Counted from the stretch's first letter, positions 1-9,724 are shown. The stretch is 62,358 bases of DNA from Enterobacterales bacterium (GCA_015654925.1 JAATFX010000131.1:1-62358); one strand, 5' to 3'. Notes: a model not told the origin generated them from the letters alone. Program-made: numbers and translations.

Positions 1-769
1 AAATGCGTTATCACATACTCTGTTATCAATGGCAAGCCATTTTTGATCAGGGCCGGATATGTCGCACATAATTAAATCGTTCAGTTACATTCGGGGACAA
101 CACTCACCGCCAACAGCCGAAAATTTAGCCCGTTGGATAATGGCGTTAACCACCGTCATGATTTCTGTACCATTTATCGATAACCTTAGCGCAAACATCT
201 GCCAACGTCCAATGCATTATTCGAGAATAACTATTCATTTACTTATAAAAGAAAACAAGAGGTTCCGCTCACATTTTTTCAGATTTGCTTATACCCTATT
301 CGACTATCCATGTAATAAAACTTCCAGAACCGATAAATGCGTCCGGCGCGCGCGGCCAAGCCGTCCGACGCGGCAGGACGCGGCTGCGAGTGCGGCTGGT
401 GCGGCTGGCTATATGCCCCACCCGGCCATGGCGGTCGGTCGCCAACGGTGCGGCGGATAATTTAACCCGAGTGATTATATAGGCGGCGTAATGTCGCAGC
501 GCGCTATTTGTGATCACCATTATTGTGCAGCCATAGATTCGCCGCGTTAAAAAACGCAGCCTGGCTTTGGGCCAGCCATAAGAAAAACAGTTATTCGACC
601 ATGCGGGTTGTAGGTTAAAACGGGGAAGACGCGGCCTGGAGATCGCATATTATTAATTCATAATCCGCCGGCGTGCCCGGGTCATAATATAACGAAATTG
701 ATCTATGTCATTTTAATGAAATAAACGGCGCGTCGGCGCGCGCCGGTGAAACATGCCTTTGCTCAAGCG
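1..769. other. Gene-poor stretch at window start
   Basis: I find no gene I can support here. The longest reading frame (59-460) has no recognisable domain, and its last third is a GC-rich Arg/Ala/Pro string read out of composition. In E. coli, yobF and cspC lie downstream of yebO; neither is visible here or in the 140-base gap after yebO. Confidence 0.5.
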
Positions 770-1756
770 TCACAGCGCTATTTTCCCGCCAATTTTCAGC
801 GGATGGAAACGATGCTCGCTTATCCCGGCGGTTAATAAGGCCTGCGCTAACTCCAGCGGGGGTTCGTCGAGGGATTCGTCCGCCAGCTCGAATACCCCCC
901 AATGTATGGGGATCGCCGTTGGACAGTTCAATTGCTGATATAACTTCACGGCGCCGGCCGGGCTCATATGGCTCTCGCCCATGAACCATTCTGGTGCATA
1001 GGCGCCGATGGGCAAGGCGGCGATGTCAAACGGTCCCAGGCGCTGCCCGATTTCAACCAGGCCGGGAGAGTAACCGCTATCCCCGGAAAAATAAAAACGC
1101 CAGGCCTTGGTTTCAATCACCCAGCCGCACCACAAGCTGCGGTTGCGATCTTTGAGAGTACGCATACTCCAATGGCGCGCCGGCACGCAATGCAGGCGTA
1201 TACCGCGAAAATCCAGGCTATCCCACCAGTCGCACTCCGTAACGCTCCTGACGCCGCGTTTACGCAGCCATTTGCCCATACCCAGGGGCGCCATCACCTG
1301 CAGAGCCGGGAAGCGTTTAATCAGCCGCTTCAGCGTGCCTTTGTCTAAATGATCATAGTGGTTATGGGAATAAATTACCCCGGCGATCGGCGGCAGATCG
1401 GCGATACCCGCCGCCAGCGGCGTTTTACGCCTGGGGCCGATAAACGGCAGCGGCGAGGCGCGATCGCCCAATGCCGGGTCGATTAATAAATAGCGTCCCG
1501 CCACACGGATAAGCATGCAAGCGTGGCCGAGCCACCAGATGGTATCGCCGGTGCCGCTGAAATCGGCCGGCTGCCACCAGCGTTCGATGAAGCCGGGATA
1601 CCCCTCCTGCGGGGCTTTGGGCAATCCCAACTGCTTGCGTTCATTCTGCCATTTTTTATAATCGCCGGCACCGCGCTCCCCGGGTTCGATATTGCGAAAA
1701 CCGTCAGGGGTGTGGTGCAGTTTAGAGGCATCATACCAAGGATTCTTTTTTGTCAT
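770..1756 (-). CDS. Metallo-beta-lactamase-fold hydrolase, NAPE-PLD/RomA-like
   Basis: A 328-residue protein of the MBL-fold group that includes the phospholipase NAPE-PLD and bacterial RomA-like proteins. The zinc motif HNHYDHLD sits at residues 131-138. Further metal ligands are likely H195, D226 in GDSGY (225-229) and H285 in IHWG. The N-terminal 60 residues (NPWYDASKLHHTPDGF, then a Trp-rich segment) are typical of this subgroup. There is no signal peptide, so it is probably cytoplasmic. It lies downstream of yebO on the same strand, in the place that yobF-cspC occupy in E. coli. Family assignment is firm; the substrate is unknown. Confidence 0.85.
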   Translation of the reverse strand: MTKKNPWYDASKLHHTPDGFRNIEPGERGAGDYKKWQNERKQLGLPKAPQEGYPGFIERWWQPADFSGTGDTIWWLGHACMLIRVAGRYLLIDPALGDRASPLPFIGPRRKTPLAAGIADLPPIAGVIYSHNHYDHLDKGTLKRLIKRFPALQVMAPLGMGKWLRKRGVRSVTECDWWDSLDFRGIRLHCVPARHWSMRTLKDRNRSLWCGWVIETKAWRFYFSGDSGYSPGLVEIGQRLGPFDIAALPIGAYAPEWFMGESHMSPAGAVKLYQQLNCPTAIPIHWGVFELADESLDEPPLELAQALLTAGISEHRFHPLKIGGKIAL

Positions 1757-1896
1757 CTGGCGCCCGGTTCTCCGTAAAATTGGCTCCGCCCGCTTTTAGC
1801 ATGGCCTCAGGCATAAAAATTAATGCGACGAGTGGATTATGTGATGGCTGCCACCGCTGCGCGCGGCGCGATGGCATAGAATTAAAGAAGGAAGGC

Positions 1897-2169
1897 TTAA
1901 CGTTCGGCGATGAAATCCTTGAACATGATGGGTTCGCTGGCCGGGAAAGCCTTGACGCCATTATCCGGGTTTGCGCCCTGGCCCAGGCGTTGCAGAATTT
2001 CCGTTTGCTTTTTCTGCTGCTCCAGCAGTTCGTTAAGCAAGACGATTTGTTCATTTGCCCTGACGCTGGCGCGGTTAAGGAAAAACCAGAATACCAGGCA
2101 GAAAATGAAGGCAATAAGACAGAGCGCCACCGAGGCGATATTAACCGTGTTTAATCCAAATTCGTTCAT
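1897..2169 (-). CDS. yebO: YebO family small membrane protein
   Basis: 90 residues with one N-terminal membrane segment (about 8-31, IASVALCLIAFIFCLVFWFF) followed by a polar helix containing ANEQIVLLNELLEQQKKQTEILQRL, which matches the E. coli YebO pattern of TM plus coiled coil. It is next to mgrB on the same strand, as in E. coli. The function is unknown; the name rests on sequence pattern and position. Confidence 0.85.
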   Translation of the reverse strand: MNEFGLNTVNIASVALCLIAFIFCLVFWFFLNRASVRANEQIVLLNELLEQQKKQTEILQRLGQGANPDNGVKAFPASEPIMFKDFIAER

Positions 2170-2253
2170 AAAGCGACCTTGCCACTGATAAGACCAGACG
2201 CTATCTTATCACTCCGCGGCCATCAATGTACCCCGCAACCGAAAAATGCAGCC

Positions 2254-2397
2254 CTACCACGGCATCCATTTGGTCACCAGACACATCCCGCTAAAGAAAT
2301 CGCCACCCTGGTCGCAGAAACTATTTAATGCCGAAAGCCACAGCATCAGGCAAAGCACCAGAATGGCAAATATTGATATTGTTGTATTTTTTTTCAA
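2254..2397 (-). CDS. mgrB: MgrB, feedback inhibitor of PhoQ
   Basis: A 47-codon frame, the same length as E. coli MgrB. Its translation begins (M)KKNTTISIFAILVLCLML and ends SFCDQGGDFFSGMCLVTKWMPW in the continuation. One membrane segment is followed by a periplasmic tail carrying the two cysteines that MgrB needs for its disulfide. The only start codon that fits the family is TTG at 2397, with AGGA about 12 bases upstream; no in-frame ATG is available. MgrB is made under PhoP control and binds the PhoQ periplasmic domain to damp kinase activity. Position next to yebO supports the call. Confidence 0.93.
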   Translation of the reverse strand: MKKNTTISIFAILVLCLMLWLSALNSFCDQGGDFFSGMCLVTKWMPW

Positions 2398-2428
2398 AAC
2401 CCAAGTCCTGTACTGCCCCGATGTCATT

Positions 2429-2463
2429 ATTCTAGCCAGCGAAACTTAAACGAATGATAACTA
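2429..2463 (-). promoter_or_regulatory. Probable PhoP box and -10 of mgrB
   Basis: Read on the minus strand, TAGTTA-N5-CGTTTA (2463-2447) resembles the PhoP direct repeat (T/G)GTTTA-N5-(T/G)GTTTA. The second half-site matches 5 of 6 positions and the first 4 of 6. Exactly 12 bases later comes TAGAAT (2434-2429), a good -10. This is the usual box-to-minus-10 spacing of PhoP-activated promoters. Regulation by PhoP is inferred. Confidence 0.6.
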
Positions 2464-2566
2464 CTAAGGGTATTCATTACCCGAATAATGATTTTAAGAG
2501 CAGATGATATGGGTGGAAGGAAATAGGGTGCCAATGATTAGCCCTGGCACCGCTTCTTATGGGTAA

Positions 2567-2815
2567 TCAATGCTCCGTCGAACGATCGAACTTCATATCG
2601 ATTAGCGCAATCGCTTTTTGTATGGCCCGACGCGTGATGGGGTCTTTTGCCGCCGGATGCGTGGCGAAATCGATAGATCGCAACTGCGCCGACATTTTAT
2701 CCCTGACTTCGGCGGGCGCGATGATATCAATGACATCAAGGATTTGCTTGATGACCAGTTGGCAAGCGACTAAATCGGATACCAGTTCCTGATTTTCGGA
2801 AAATTGTTCTGACAT
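2567..2815 (-). CDS. Small conserved protein, possibly DUF2594/YecF-like
   Basis: 82 residues, soluble, predicted mostly helical, with no signal peptide. The opening (MSEQFSENQELVSDLVACQL) recalls the DUF2594 (YecF) pattern of NQEL followed by a helix with a Cys, but the rest is too diverged for me to be sure. It lies between mgrB and kdgR, close to kdgR (25 bases), on the same strand. The start is ATG with GGGT upstream. No function can be proposed. Confidence 0.6.
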   Translation of the reverse strand: MSEQFSENQELVSDLVACQLVIKQILDVIDIIAPAEVRDKMSAQLRSIDFATHPAAKDPITRRAIQKAIALIDMKFDRSTEH

Positions 2816-2840
2816 GCTATACCCTGTTCATCACCCCACA

Positions 2841-3632
2841 TCAAAATGGGTACTGTTGATAACCAATTTGCTTGGAAATATTGCGTGCCGCATCATGTAG
2901 CATCTTCACATAATCGCTTTTACTGGCTTCCGAAAAACGGATGGTCGGGAATGAGATGCTCAGGCCGGCGATCACCACGCCAAAGCGATCGAAAATCGGC
3001 ACCGCGATGCAGCGCAGCCCTTCTTCCTGTTCTTCGTTATCCTCGCCGTACCCCTGTTCACGCACCAGATCCAGCTCGGGCAGCAACGCCTCGGCGTCCG
3101 CGGCGGTATGCGGAGTGCTGCGGTGAAACACCACGTCGGACAGGATTTCACGGGCTTCCTCCCGATCGCGCCAGGCCAGGAGCACTTTGCCGATCGCGGT
3201 GCTGTAAAGGGGATTACGGCGCCCCACTCGCGAGTACATGCGCAGATTGTACATGGAGTCAATCTTGTGGATATACACGATGCTGTCTTCATCCAGCGAG
3301 CCCAGGTGGATCGTTTCCCGGGTCAGGTTGGACAGCACCCGCATTTGAATGTCGGCAATACGGATCAGATCGACATTCTGCAAAGCCTTGGCGCCCAGCT
3401 CAAAAAGTTTCAGGGTTAACGAGTATTTTTCCGATTCGCCTTCCTGTGAAACATAACCCAGGGATTTCATCGTCTGGAGAAAACGGTATACGGTGCTTTT
3501 GGACATCATGACCCGCTGCGAAAGCTCGGTAATGCCGATTTCCCGTTCTTCACCCAAAGCCTGTAAGATCCCGAAAACCTTCAAAACCGACGACACGGAA
3601 TCGGGTTGTTTATCTAAATCTGCAATCGCCAT
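2841..3632 (-). CDS. kdgR: KdgR, IclR-family repressor of pectin/KDG catabolism
   Basis: 263 residues. A winged helix-turn-helix lies at about 34-61 (ITELSQRVMMSKSTVYRF), followed by an IclR effector-binding domain (about 75-255) containing GRRNPLYSTAIGKVLLAW. KdgR represses genes for uptake and breakdown of oligogalacturonides and 2-keto-3-deoxygluconate and is released by KDG. It lies immediately before the divergent yebQ, as in E. coli. eda, which consumes KDPG made from KDG, is present at 34.6-35.2 kb. Confidence 0.95.
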   Translation of the reverse strand: MAIADLDKQPDSVSSVLKVFGILQALGEEREIGITELSQRVMMSKSTVYRFLQTMKSLGYVSQEGESEKYSLTLKLFELGAKALQNVDLIRIADIQMRVLSNLTRETIHLGSLDEDSIVYIHKIDSMYNLRMYSRVGRRNPLYSTAIGKVLLAWRDREEAREILSDVVFHRSTPHTAADAEALLPELDLVREQGYGEDNEEQEEGLRCIAVPIFDRFGVVIAGLSISFPTIRFSEASKSDYVKMLHDAARNISKQIGYQQYPF

Positions 3633-3845
3633 TGTTATAAAAATCCTAATCAGCGTTTTGTTTTAAAAAAAATAGAACATGATTTTTATTATAAAGGGAA
3701 GCCGACATTTAACGCAATCACCATCGTTAATGCGGCGCTTTTTTACCCTACATTTAGGTTTTATTACATTTATCAGTTTACCTTACGATCTCTAAGGCAC
3801 TGAATTGATGCTAGGATAAAGCTTTTAACGGTATGTTAAACCTTC

Positions 3846-5249
3846 ATGACCCAAAATTATGCCGACGGCATTCCAACCCCACAACGCTACGGTGCCATTT
3901 TAACCATCGCCATTAGCATCAGTATCGCCGTTTTGGACGGTGCCATCGCCAACGTGGCGCTGCCGACCATCGCCCGCGAACTGCATGCCAGTCCGGCCGC
4001 CTCGATCTGGGTCATCAACGCTTATCAGTTAGCCATCATCATGACGCTGCTATCGTTTGCCACCCTGGGGGATATTTACGGCTACCGGCGGGTTTATCAG
4101 TACGGCCTGGCGGTTTTCTGCGTGATGTCGCTGGTTTGCGCCCTGTCGGATAATTTGTGGATGCTGATTGGCGCCCGGGTGTTGCAGGGCTTGGGGGCCG
4201 CGGCGCTGATGAGCGTCAATACCGCGTTGATAAGGATCATTTATCCAACGCGGTTGCTGGGGCGCGGCATGGCGATAAACACCCTGGTGGTGGCGGTATC
4301 CACCGCCGCCGGCCCCACCGTCGCCGCCGGGGTGCTGGCCATAGCCAGCTGGCAATGGCTGTTCGCCATCAATGTGCCCATCGGCTTGCTGGCTTTTTAT
4401 CTGGGTCGCCGGTTCCTGCCGGTGAACAACCAGAAAAACAGCGGTCAGCGGTTTAATTGGTTCAGCGCCGCGATGAATGCCCTGACCTTCGGTCTGGTGT
4501 TGTCGGCGCTTGGGGGATTCTCGCAGCGGGTCAACGGCCAATGGATTATTGCCGAACTGGTTCTGGCGGCCGTGGCCGGCGTGGTGTTTGTGCGCCACCA
4601 GCTTTCCCAGGAATGGCCGCTATTACCGGTGGATTTGCTGCGCATCCCCCTATTCTCTTTGTCCCTTTGCACCTCTATTTGTTCCTTCTGCGCCCAAATG
4701 CTGGCCATGGTGTCGCTGCCGTTTTACCTGCAAAGCGTGCTAGGCCGCGATGAAGTCGCCACAGGGCTATTGCTCACGCCCTGGCCGCTGGCGACCATGC
4801 TGCTGGCGCTGGTGGCGGGCAGGCTCATAGGCCGGGTGCACGCCGGCTTGCTGGGGGCGGTTGGCCTTGGCCTGTTTGCCGTGGGGTTATTCTCGCTGGC
4901 GTGGCTGCCGTCGACGCCGGGGGATATGGCGATAATCTGGCGCATGATGTTATGCGGTGCCGGTTTTGGCCTGTTCCAGTCGCCCAATAACCATACCATT
5001 ATCACCGCCGCGCCCCGCAACCGCAGCGGCGGCGCCAGCGGTATGCTGGGCACCGCCCGGCTGTTCGGCCAAACCTCGGGCGCCGCGCTGGTCGCGCTGA
5101 TGTTTAATCTGTTTGGCGGCAGCGGGACCCACGCTTCATTGGTATTGGCCGGAATATTTGCCACGGCGGCGGCGTTGGTGAGCGCGCTGCGCATTACCCA
5201 GCCGAACCCGCAGCGCCAGAAAACGTCCGGCGGCGGGCCGGCCGAGTAG
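3846..5249 (+). CDS. yebQ: MFS drug/metabolite exporter YebQ
   Basis: 467 residues of the DHA2 (14-TM, EmrB/QacA-type) family of proton-coupled exporters. The family signature near the N-terminus, AVLDGAIANVALPTIARELH, is clear, as is the TM5 GPTVAA motif. Multiple hydrophobic segments span the whole protein. It is divergent from kdgR and convergent with htpX, with only 7 bases between stop codons. The substrate is unknown; yebQ is a kdgR neighbour in E. coli too. Confidence 0.9.
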   Translation: MTQNYADGIPTPQRYGAILTIAISISIAVLDGAIANVALPTIARELHASPAASIWVINAYQLAIIMTLLSFATLGDIYGYRRVYQYGLAVFCVMSLVCALSDNLWMLIGARVLQGLGAAALMSVNTALIRIIYPTRLLGRGMAINTLVVAVSTAAGPTVAAGVLAIASWQWLFAINVPIGLLAFYLGRRFLPVNNQKNSGQRFNWFSAAMNALTFGLVLSALGGFSQRVNGQWIIAELVLAAVAGVVFVRHQLSQEWPLLPVDLLRIPLFSLSLCTSICSFCAQMLAMVSLPFYLQSVLGRDEVATGLLLTPWPLATMLLALVAGRLIGRVHAGLLGAVGLGLFAVGLFSLAWLPSTPGDMAIIWRMMLCGAGFGLFQSPNNHTIITAAPRNRSGGASGMLGTARLFGQTSGAALVALMFNLFGGSGTHASLVLAGIFATAAALVSALRITQPNPQRQKTSGGGPAE

Positions 5250-5256
5250 CCGCGGC

Positions 5257-6138
5257 TTATTTCAGATAGGCCCCGGAACGCAGCGCCTCGATGCGCTTGT
5301 CCAAAGGCGGATGGGACATAAACAGTTCGCTGAACGACTTGGATTTGCCGTTGATGCAAAAAGCCAGCATGCTGCTCTCCTCCTGGGGCTCATAGCTGGT
5401 TTTCAGCCGCTGCAGCGCGGCAATCATCTTTTCACGCCCGACCAACCTGGCTGAACCGGCATCCGCGTGGAACTCGCGGTGGCGGGAGAACCAGAGGGTA
5501 ATGATGCTGGCCAGGACGCCGAAAACCACTTCCAGCACCATCGCGACGGCGAAATAGATCATCGGATTGCCGTTGCTGCTCCCCCCTTCATCGCGGTTGG
5601 ACGACAAAAAGCCCGCGGCCAGCTGCGCCAGTATCCGGGAAATAAAAATCACAAAGGTATTCACTACGCCCTGGATGAGCGTCATGGTCACCATGTCGCC
5701 GTTCGCCACGTGGCTTATTTCATGGGCAATGACCGCCTCCGCTTCGTCACGGCTCATGTTTTGCAGCAAGCCGGTGCTCACCGCGACCAGCGAAGCGTCG
5801 CGGCGCGCGCCGGTGGCGAAGGCATTGATATCGGGCGCCTGGTACACGGCCACCTGCGGCATCACGATGCCCGCCTGCTGGGATTGACGGCGCACGGTAT
5901 CCAACAGCCAGCGTTCGGTTTCATTACGCGGCTGTTCGATGACCTGGCCGCCGACCGAACGCAGCGCCATCCATTTCGACATCAGCAGCGAAACAAACGC
6001 GCCGCCAAAACCGAACAAGCCGGCCATGACCATTAACCCGGCCGCGCTGGATGACTGTATCCCCGTCAGGCTCAGTACCAGACCGAAAACCACCATGACA
6101 GCCAGGTTGGTGAGGAGAAAGAGAGCGATGCGCATCAT
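5257..6138 (-). CDS. htpX: HtpX, membrane-bound zinc metalloprotease
   Basis: 293 residues from the start MMRIALFLLT, which matches E. coli HtpX in length and sequence. A longer frame with seven extra residues exists but is not needed. There are two N-terminal membrane helices (about 5-25 and 33-55), the zinc motif HEISH at 139-143, and two more hydrophobic segments (about 155-175 and 193-215) before HREFHADAGSARLVG. HtpX is an inner-membrane endoprotease of the Cpx-linked quality-control system and works beside FtsH. Confidence 0.97.
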   Translation of the reverse strand: MMRIALFLLTNLAVMVVFGLVLSLTGIQSSSAAGLMVMAGLFGFGGAFVSLLMSKWMALRSVGGQVIEQPRNETERWLLDTVRRQSQQAGIVMPQVAVYQAPDINAFATGARRDASLVAVSTGLLQNMSRDEAEAVIAHEISHVANGDMVTMTLIQGVVNTFVIFISRILAQLAAGFLSSNRDEGGSSNGNPMIYFAVAMVLEVVFGVLASIITLWFSRHREFHADAGSARLVGREKMIAALQRLKTSYEPQEESSMLAFCINGKSKSFSELFMSHPPLDKRIEALRSGAYLK

Positions 6139-6289
6139 AAAAGGTTGGTTCCTCTGCAAGATTAACGCCCAATGCGTTATGGTGATCGTATGGGCTTATG
6201 GGACATTTTCAAGCGCCGCGCGCCATTAAGTGTCTAAAAAGACATAACTTTACATTTTGTTAATCTTTTGCTCGCTGGTTTTACACAAT

Positions 6290-6313
6290 AAAAAAGGCGC
6301 CCGGAGGCGCCTG
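6290..6313 (-). terminator. Rho-independent terminator of prc
   Basis: Read on the minus strand, the stem AGGCGCC / GGCGCCT is closed by a 4-base loop and followed by TTTTTTAT. It lies 43 bases past the prc stop. Confidence 0.8.
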
Positions 6314-6355
6314 TATTACTCGCAAGGATGTACTTACCGCTGCTAGCCGCCGTCC

Positions 6356-8404
6356 CTATTTTATCGGAGCGGGCTGGGTCGCGGGCTTGCCGCTTTCCGC
6401 TTTCGACAAATCCAGGGCGATATGCACGGTCTCATCCAGGTACGGATCGGGCTCGTGGTAATCTTTCGGCATGGCGTCCAGGGATTTGATCGGCTTTTTG
6501 CCCTGACGCTGCAAGCGTTCATTGATGCGCTGCAACCTGATGGCGTCATCCTCGTGGTTCTCTTTCTCGCGCTGGGCAAGATTGAGCGAGGCCACATTGC
6601 GTTTATCTTTCAACGCATGCAGGCGGGCGATATCCTGGGCGATATACTGGAACTCCGGGTCGGCGGCAATGCGATCCTGATGCGCTTTAAGCAATTCGGC
6701 GGAGAACGGTTTCAAATCGCCGGTCTTGGTAAAGGTGGCCGCATTGATGCTATCCCAGGGCAAGGCATTATCTTCAAACTTCTCGCCGGTTTCGATGGTC
6801 TCGTCGCCGGTAGGCATGATGATATCCGGCACGACCCCTTTACGCTGGGTACTGCCGCCGTTGACCCGGTAGAATTTCTGAATGGTATATTGGATCGATC
6901 CCAGCGCCGGCCAGTCCGGGCGCAGCATCTGATCGTAAATACGATTCAGGGAACGGTATTGCTGCACCGTGCCTTTGCCGAAGGTCGGCTCGCCAACGAT
7001 TAACGCCCGGCCATAATCCTGCATGGCGGCGGCGAATATTTCCGACGCCGAGGCGCTGAAACGATCGACCAGCACCACCAGCGGCCCTTTATAATAAACG
7101 ATGCCGTCGGTATCGCTATCTTCACGGATTTTACCGTTATTGTCGCGCACCTGCACCACCGGGCCGCTCGGAATAAACAATCCCGATAACGAAACGGCTT
7201 CGGTCAACGCCCCGCCGCCGTTGGTGCGCAGATCGATAATGACGCTGCTGACATTCTGTTTTTGCAGTTTTTGCAGTTGGACCTTCACGTCATCGGTGAG
7301 ACCGACATAAAAGCCGGGGATATCCAGCACCCCGACCTTCTGGTTGCCTACCTCTTTCACCGTCAGTTTCACCGCGCGGTCTTCAAGACGTATGCGCTCG
7401 CGGGTCACCGTCACGATACGGGTCTTGTTGCCCTTGCCCGCAGGCAGGATTTCCAGGCGCACCTTGCTGCCCTTAGGGCCTTTGATCAGGGACACCACGT
7501 CGTCGAGACGCCAGCCAATCACATCGACCATCGGTTTGCCGGTCTGGCCCACCCCGACCACGCGATCGCCCACCGTAATGGTTTTGCTCTTCGCCGCCGG
7601 ACCGCCGGGCACCAGGGAATTGATGACCGTGTAGTCGTCGTCCATTTGCAGCACCGCGCCAATCCCTTCCAGGGACAAGCTCATCTCGGTATTGAATTGT
7701 TCGGTATTGCGCGGGGAAAGATAGTTGGTATGCGGATCGATTTCGTGGGCGAAAGCGTTCATAACCAGTTGAAACACGTCTTCGCTGTTGCTTTGCGCCA
7801 GGCGGCGCACGGCAAACTGATAGCGCTTGGTCAGCACATCGCGGATTTCGTTATCATCCTTGCCGGTAAGCTTGAGACTCAGCTGATCGTATTTGACCTT
7901 GGCGTCCCATAACTTATTAAGCTCAGCCTCGCTTTGCGGCCAGGGCGCCTTGCTGCGATCGAGTTCAATGGTATCGCTACCCGTGAAATCCATCGGTTTA
8001 GCCAATTGCGCTAGGGCGTATTCATAACGCTCGAAACGCCGTTTTTGCGCCAGGTTGTAAAGCGCAAAAGGAATATCCAGCTTGCCGCTTTTCAGTTCGT
8101 CATCCAGCTGGTTTTTCTTATCCGCATACTGGGCAATGTCCGAGGCCAGCAATACATTATGGCTGTAATCCAGCATATTGAGATAGCGGTCGAAGATTTT
8201 TGCCGAAAACGCATCGTCCAGATCAAACTGGCGATAATGGGAACGGGTAAATCGAGCGGTAACACGTTCACTGACGGTTTCTTGTTGCGCTTCTTCGTGC
8301 AGTTGGGGAATCTGATCGGCGCGGGTGATTTTATTATCATTCGCCGCCGCCGAACCCACCAAAAACAACCCTGCAATTGCAGTTACTCTGACAAATTTGT
8401 TCAT
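6356..8404 (-). CDS. prc: Prc (Tsp), periplasmic carboxy-terminal protease
   Basis: 682 residues, identical in length to E. coli Prc. A signal peptide covers about 1-21 (cleavage after SAAA). A PDZ domain (about 240-325) contains LSLEGIGAVLQMDDDY. The S41 peptidase core has the Ser/Lys dyad in RFSASASE and TFGKGTVQ, expected near residues 452 and 477. Prc degrades SsrA-tagged and misfolded periplasmic proteins, processes PBP3, and with NlpI controls the hydrolase MepS. It lies 19 bases downstream of proQ and is probably co-transcribed. Confidence 0.97.
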   Translation of the reverse strand: MNKFVRVTAIAGLFLVGSAAANDNKITRADQIPQLHEEAQQETVSERVTARFTRSHYRQFDLDDAFSAKIFDRYLNMLDYSHNVLLASDIAQYADKKNQLDDELKSGKLDIPFALYNLAQKRRFERYEYALAQLAKPMDFTGSDTIELDRSKAPWPQSEAELNKLWDAKVKYDQLSLKLTGKDDNEIRDVLTKRYQFAVRRLAQSNSEDVFQLVMNAFAHEIDPHTNYLSPRNTEQFNTEMSLSLEGIGAVLQMDDDYTVINSLVPGGPAAKSKTITVGDRVVGVGQTGKPMVDVIGWRLDDVVSLIKGPKGSKVRLEILPAGKGNKTRIVTVTRERIRLEDRAVKLTVKEVGNQKVGVLDIPGFYVGLTDDVKVQLQKLQKQNVSSVIIDLRTNGGGALTEAVSLSGLFIPSGPVVQVRDNNGKIREDSDTDGIVYYKGPLVVLVDRFSASASEIFAAAMQDYGRALIVGEPTFGKGTVQQYRSLNRIYDQMLRPDWPALGSIQYTIQKFYRVNGGSTQRKGVVPDIIMPTGDETIETGEKFEDNALPWDSINAATFTKTGDLKPFSAELLKAHQDRIAADPEFQYIAQDIARLHALKDKRNVASLNLAQREKENHEDDAIRLQRINERLQRQGKKPIKSLDAMPKDYHEPDPYLDETVHIALDLSKAESGKPATQPAPIK

Positions 8405-8423
8405 GCCCTGGTTGGCCTCCGTA

Positions 8424-9131
8424 TCAGAACTGCAGGTGTTCTGCGCGTACTATCAAAGCCATCCCGGAAGAGAGCTGCACACGTACCCCTTCTTTGGCAA
8501 TTTCCATCACGGTCGCTTCCATGGGATCTTTGCCCACTTTGACTTTGATTGCCTGGCCAACTTGCAGTTTTGAAATATCGGTAACCGGTATATGACGCGC
8601 TGCGGGAGCGGCGGGTTTCACCGGTTTGGCAGGACGATCCGCTTTGGGCCGGTTGGCCGGACGCGGCTTGCGCGGCGCGGCGGTTTCGCCAGAATTTTTC
8701 TTGTCGGCAGCGGCAGGCGGCGTGGCGGACGCTGCGCGTCGCGGTGCCGGTGCTTCGCCATTTTCACGTTTTTTGGCCTGCTGGGCAGCGCGCTGTTGCT
8801 GAACCCGGGCCTTGGCTTCCTCTAACTGCTTACGCGCATGTTCGACATGCTGAGCTTCCAATTCGCCGCAGGCGTTGCCGTCGAGATCGACACGCTGTGC
8901 GCCGAGCTTGATGCCGTACAGATAACGCCAGCTCGACGTATAAAGCCGCAATGCTGAACGCAGCTGCGTTTTGCTCAGGCTATCTTCCTCCTGGATGCGC
9001 GCGACCAGATCGGCAAAAATACCGATCTTCAAAGGCCGTGCTTCGCCCTCGGCGGTGAAACAAAGCGGAAACCGCTCGGCCAAAAAGGCGATGACTTCTT
9101 TATTACTGTTCAACTTGGGTTGATTTTCCAT
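8424..9131 (-). CDS. proQ: ProQ RNA chaperone
   Basis: 235 residues. An N-terminal FinO/ProQ RNA-binding domain (about 5-120) is followed by a long Lys/Arg/Ala/Pro linker (about 120-180) with repeated basic clusters. A C-terminal Tudor-like domain (about 185-235) ends GMALIVRAEHLQF. ProQ binds structured sRNAs and mRNA 3' ends. It is first gene of a proQ-prc operon, as in E. coli. A clear prc downstream and msrC upstream support orthology. Confidence 0.96.
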   Translation of the reverse strand: MENQPKLNSNKEVIAFLAERFPLCFTAEGEARPLKIGIFADLVARIQEEDSLSKTQLRSALRLYTSSWRYLYGIKLGAQRVDLDGNACGELEAQHVEHARKQLEEAKARVQQQRAAQQAKKRENGEAPAPRRAASATPPAAADKKNSGETAAPRKPRPANRPKADRPAKPVKPAAPAARHIPVTDISKLQVGQAIKVKVGKDPMEATVMEIAKEGVRVQLSSGMALIVRAEHLQF

Positions 9132-9226
9132 GAATTTTCCTGATTACAACGGGTTTGCCAACCAGCGCAGGCATGAACAGGCGTCATTATAATGACGCCA
9201 TCGGCAAATGCCACGTTATCCGTATA

Positions 9227-9724
9227 TCAATATAAAGTATTATTGATAAAACTGCGCAGATCGGTTTGTTCTAACTGCTGGCAAAGCCGTTCTACCAAGG
9301 CTTTGAGGCCATCTTCGTCGTCCCGATCAAAACGATGATAAATCGTGCTATCGATATCCAGCACCGCCACAACGCGGCCATCCAGGACGATTGGCAACAC
9401 GATTTCCGCATTGCTGGCGGCGTCACAAGCGATATGTCCGGGAAAAGCGTGGACATCATCCACCCTTTGAATCCGGTTTTCCGCCACAGCCGCGCCACAG
9501 ACGCCTTTGCCCACCGGAATACGTACGCAGGCCACTTTGCCCTGAAAAGGTCCTAGCACCAGTGTATCACCGTGCCGCAGATAAAAACCGGCCCAATTGA
9601 CCCCATCGAGATGTTCGTACAGCAATGCGCTGCAATTGGCCATCGCGGCGATGAAATGCGTTTCGCCGTCAATCAGCGCCGACATATCTTGTAGTAATTC
9701 AGCATAGCATTGTTGTTTTTTCAT
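9227..9724 (-). CDS. msrC: MsrC, free methionine-(R)-sulfoxide reductase
   Basis: 165 residues from MKKQQCYAEL, the same length as E. coli YebR/MsrC. An upstream in-frame ATG would add 23 unconserved residues. The GAF domain carries three cysteines at 66, 76 and 100. Their spacing (10 and 24) is that of the fRMsr active site, which reduces free Met-R-SO using thioredoxin. It diverges from letA. Confidence 0.95.
   Translation of the reverse strand: MKKQQCYAELLQDMSALIDGETHFIAAMANCSALLYEHLDGVNWAGFYLRHGDTLVLGPFQGKVACVRIPVGKGVCGAAVAENRIQRVDDVHAFPGHIACDAASNAEIVLPIVLDGRVVAVLDIDSTIYHRFDRDDEDGLKALVERLCQQLEQTDLRSFINNTLY

Noticed and set aside
59..460. 133-codon open frame
   Set aside because: No recognisable motif, no ribosome site, and a C-terminal part that looks like non-coding GC-rich DNA read as Arg/Ala/Pro.
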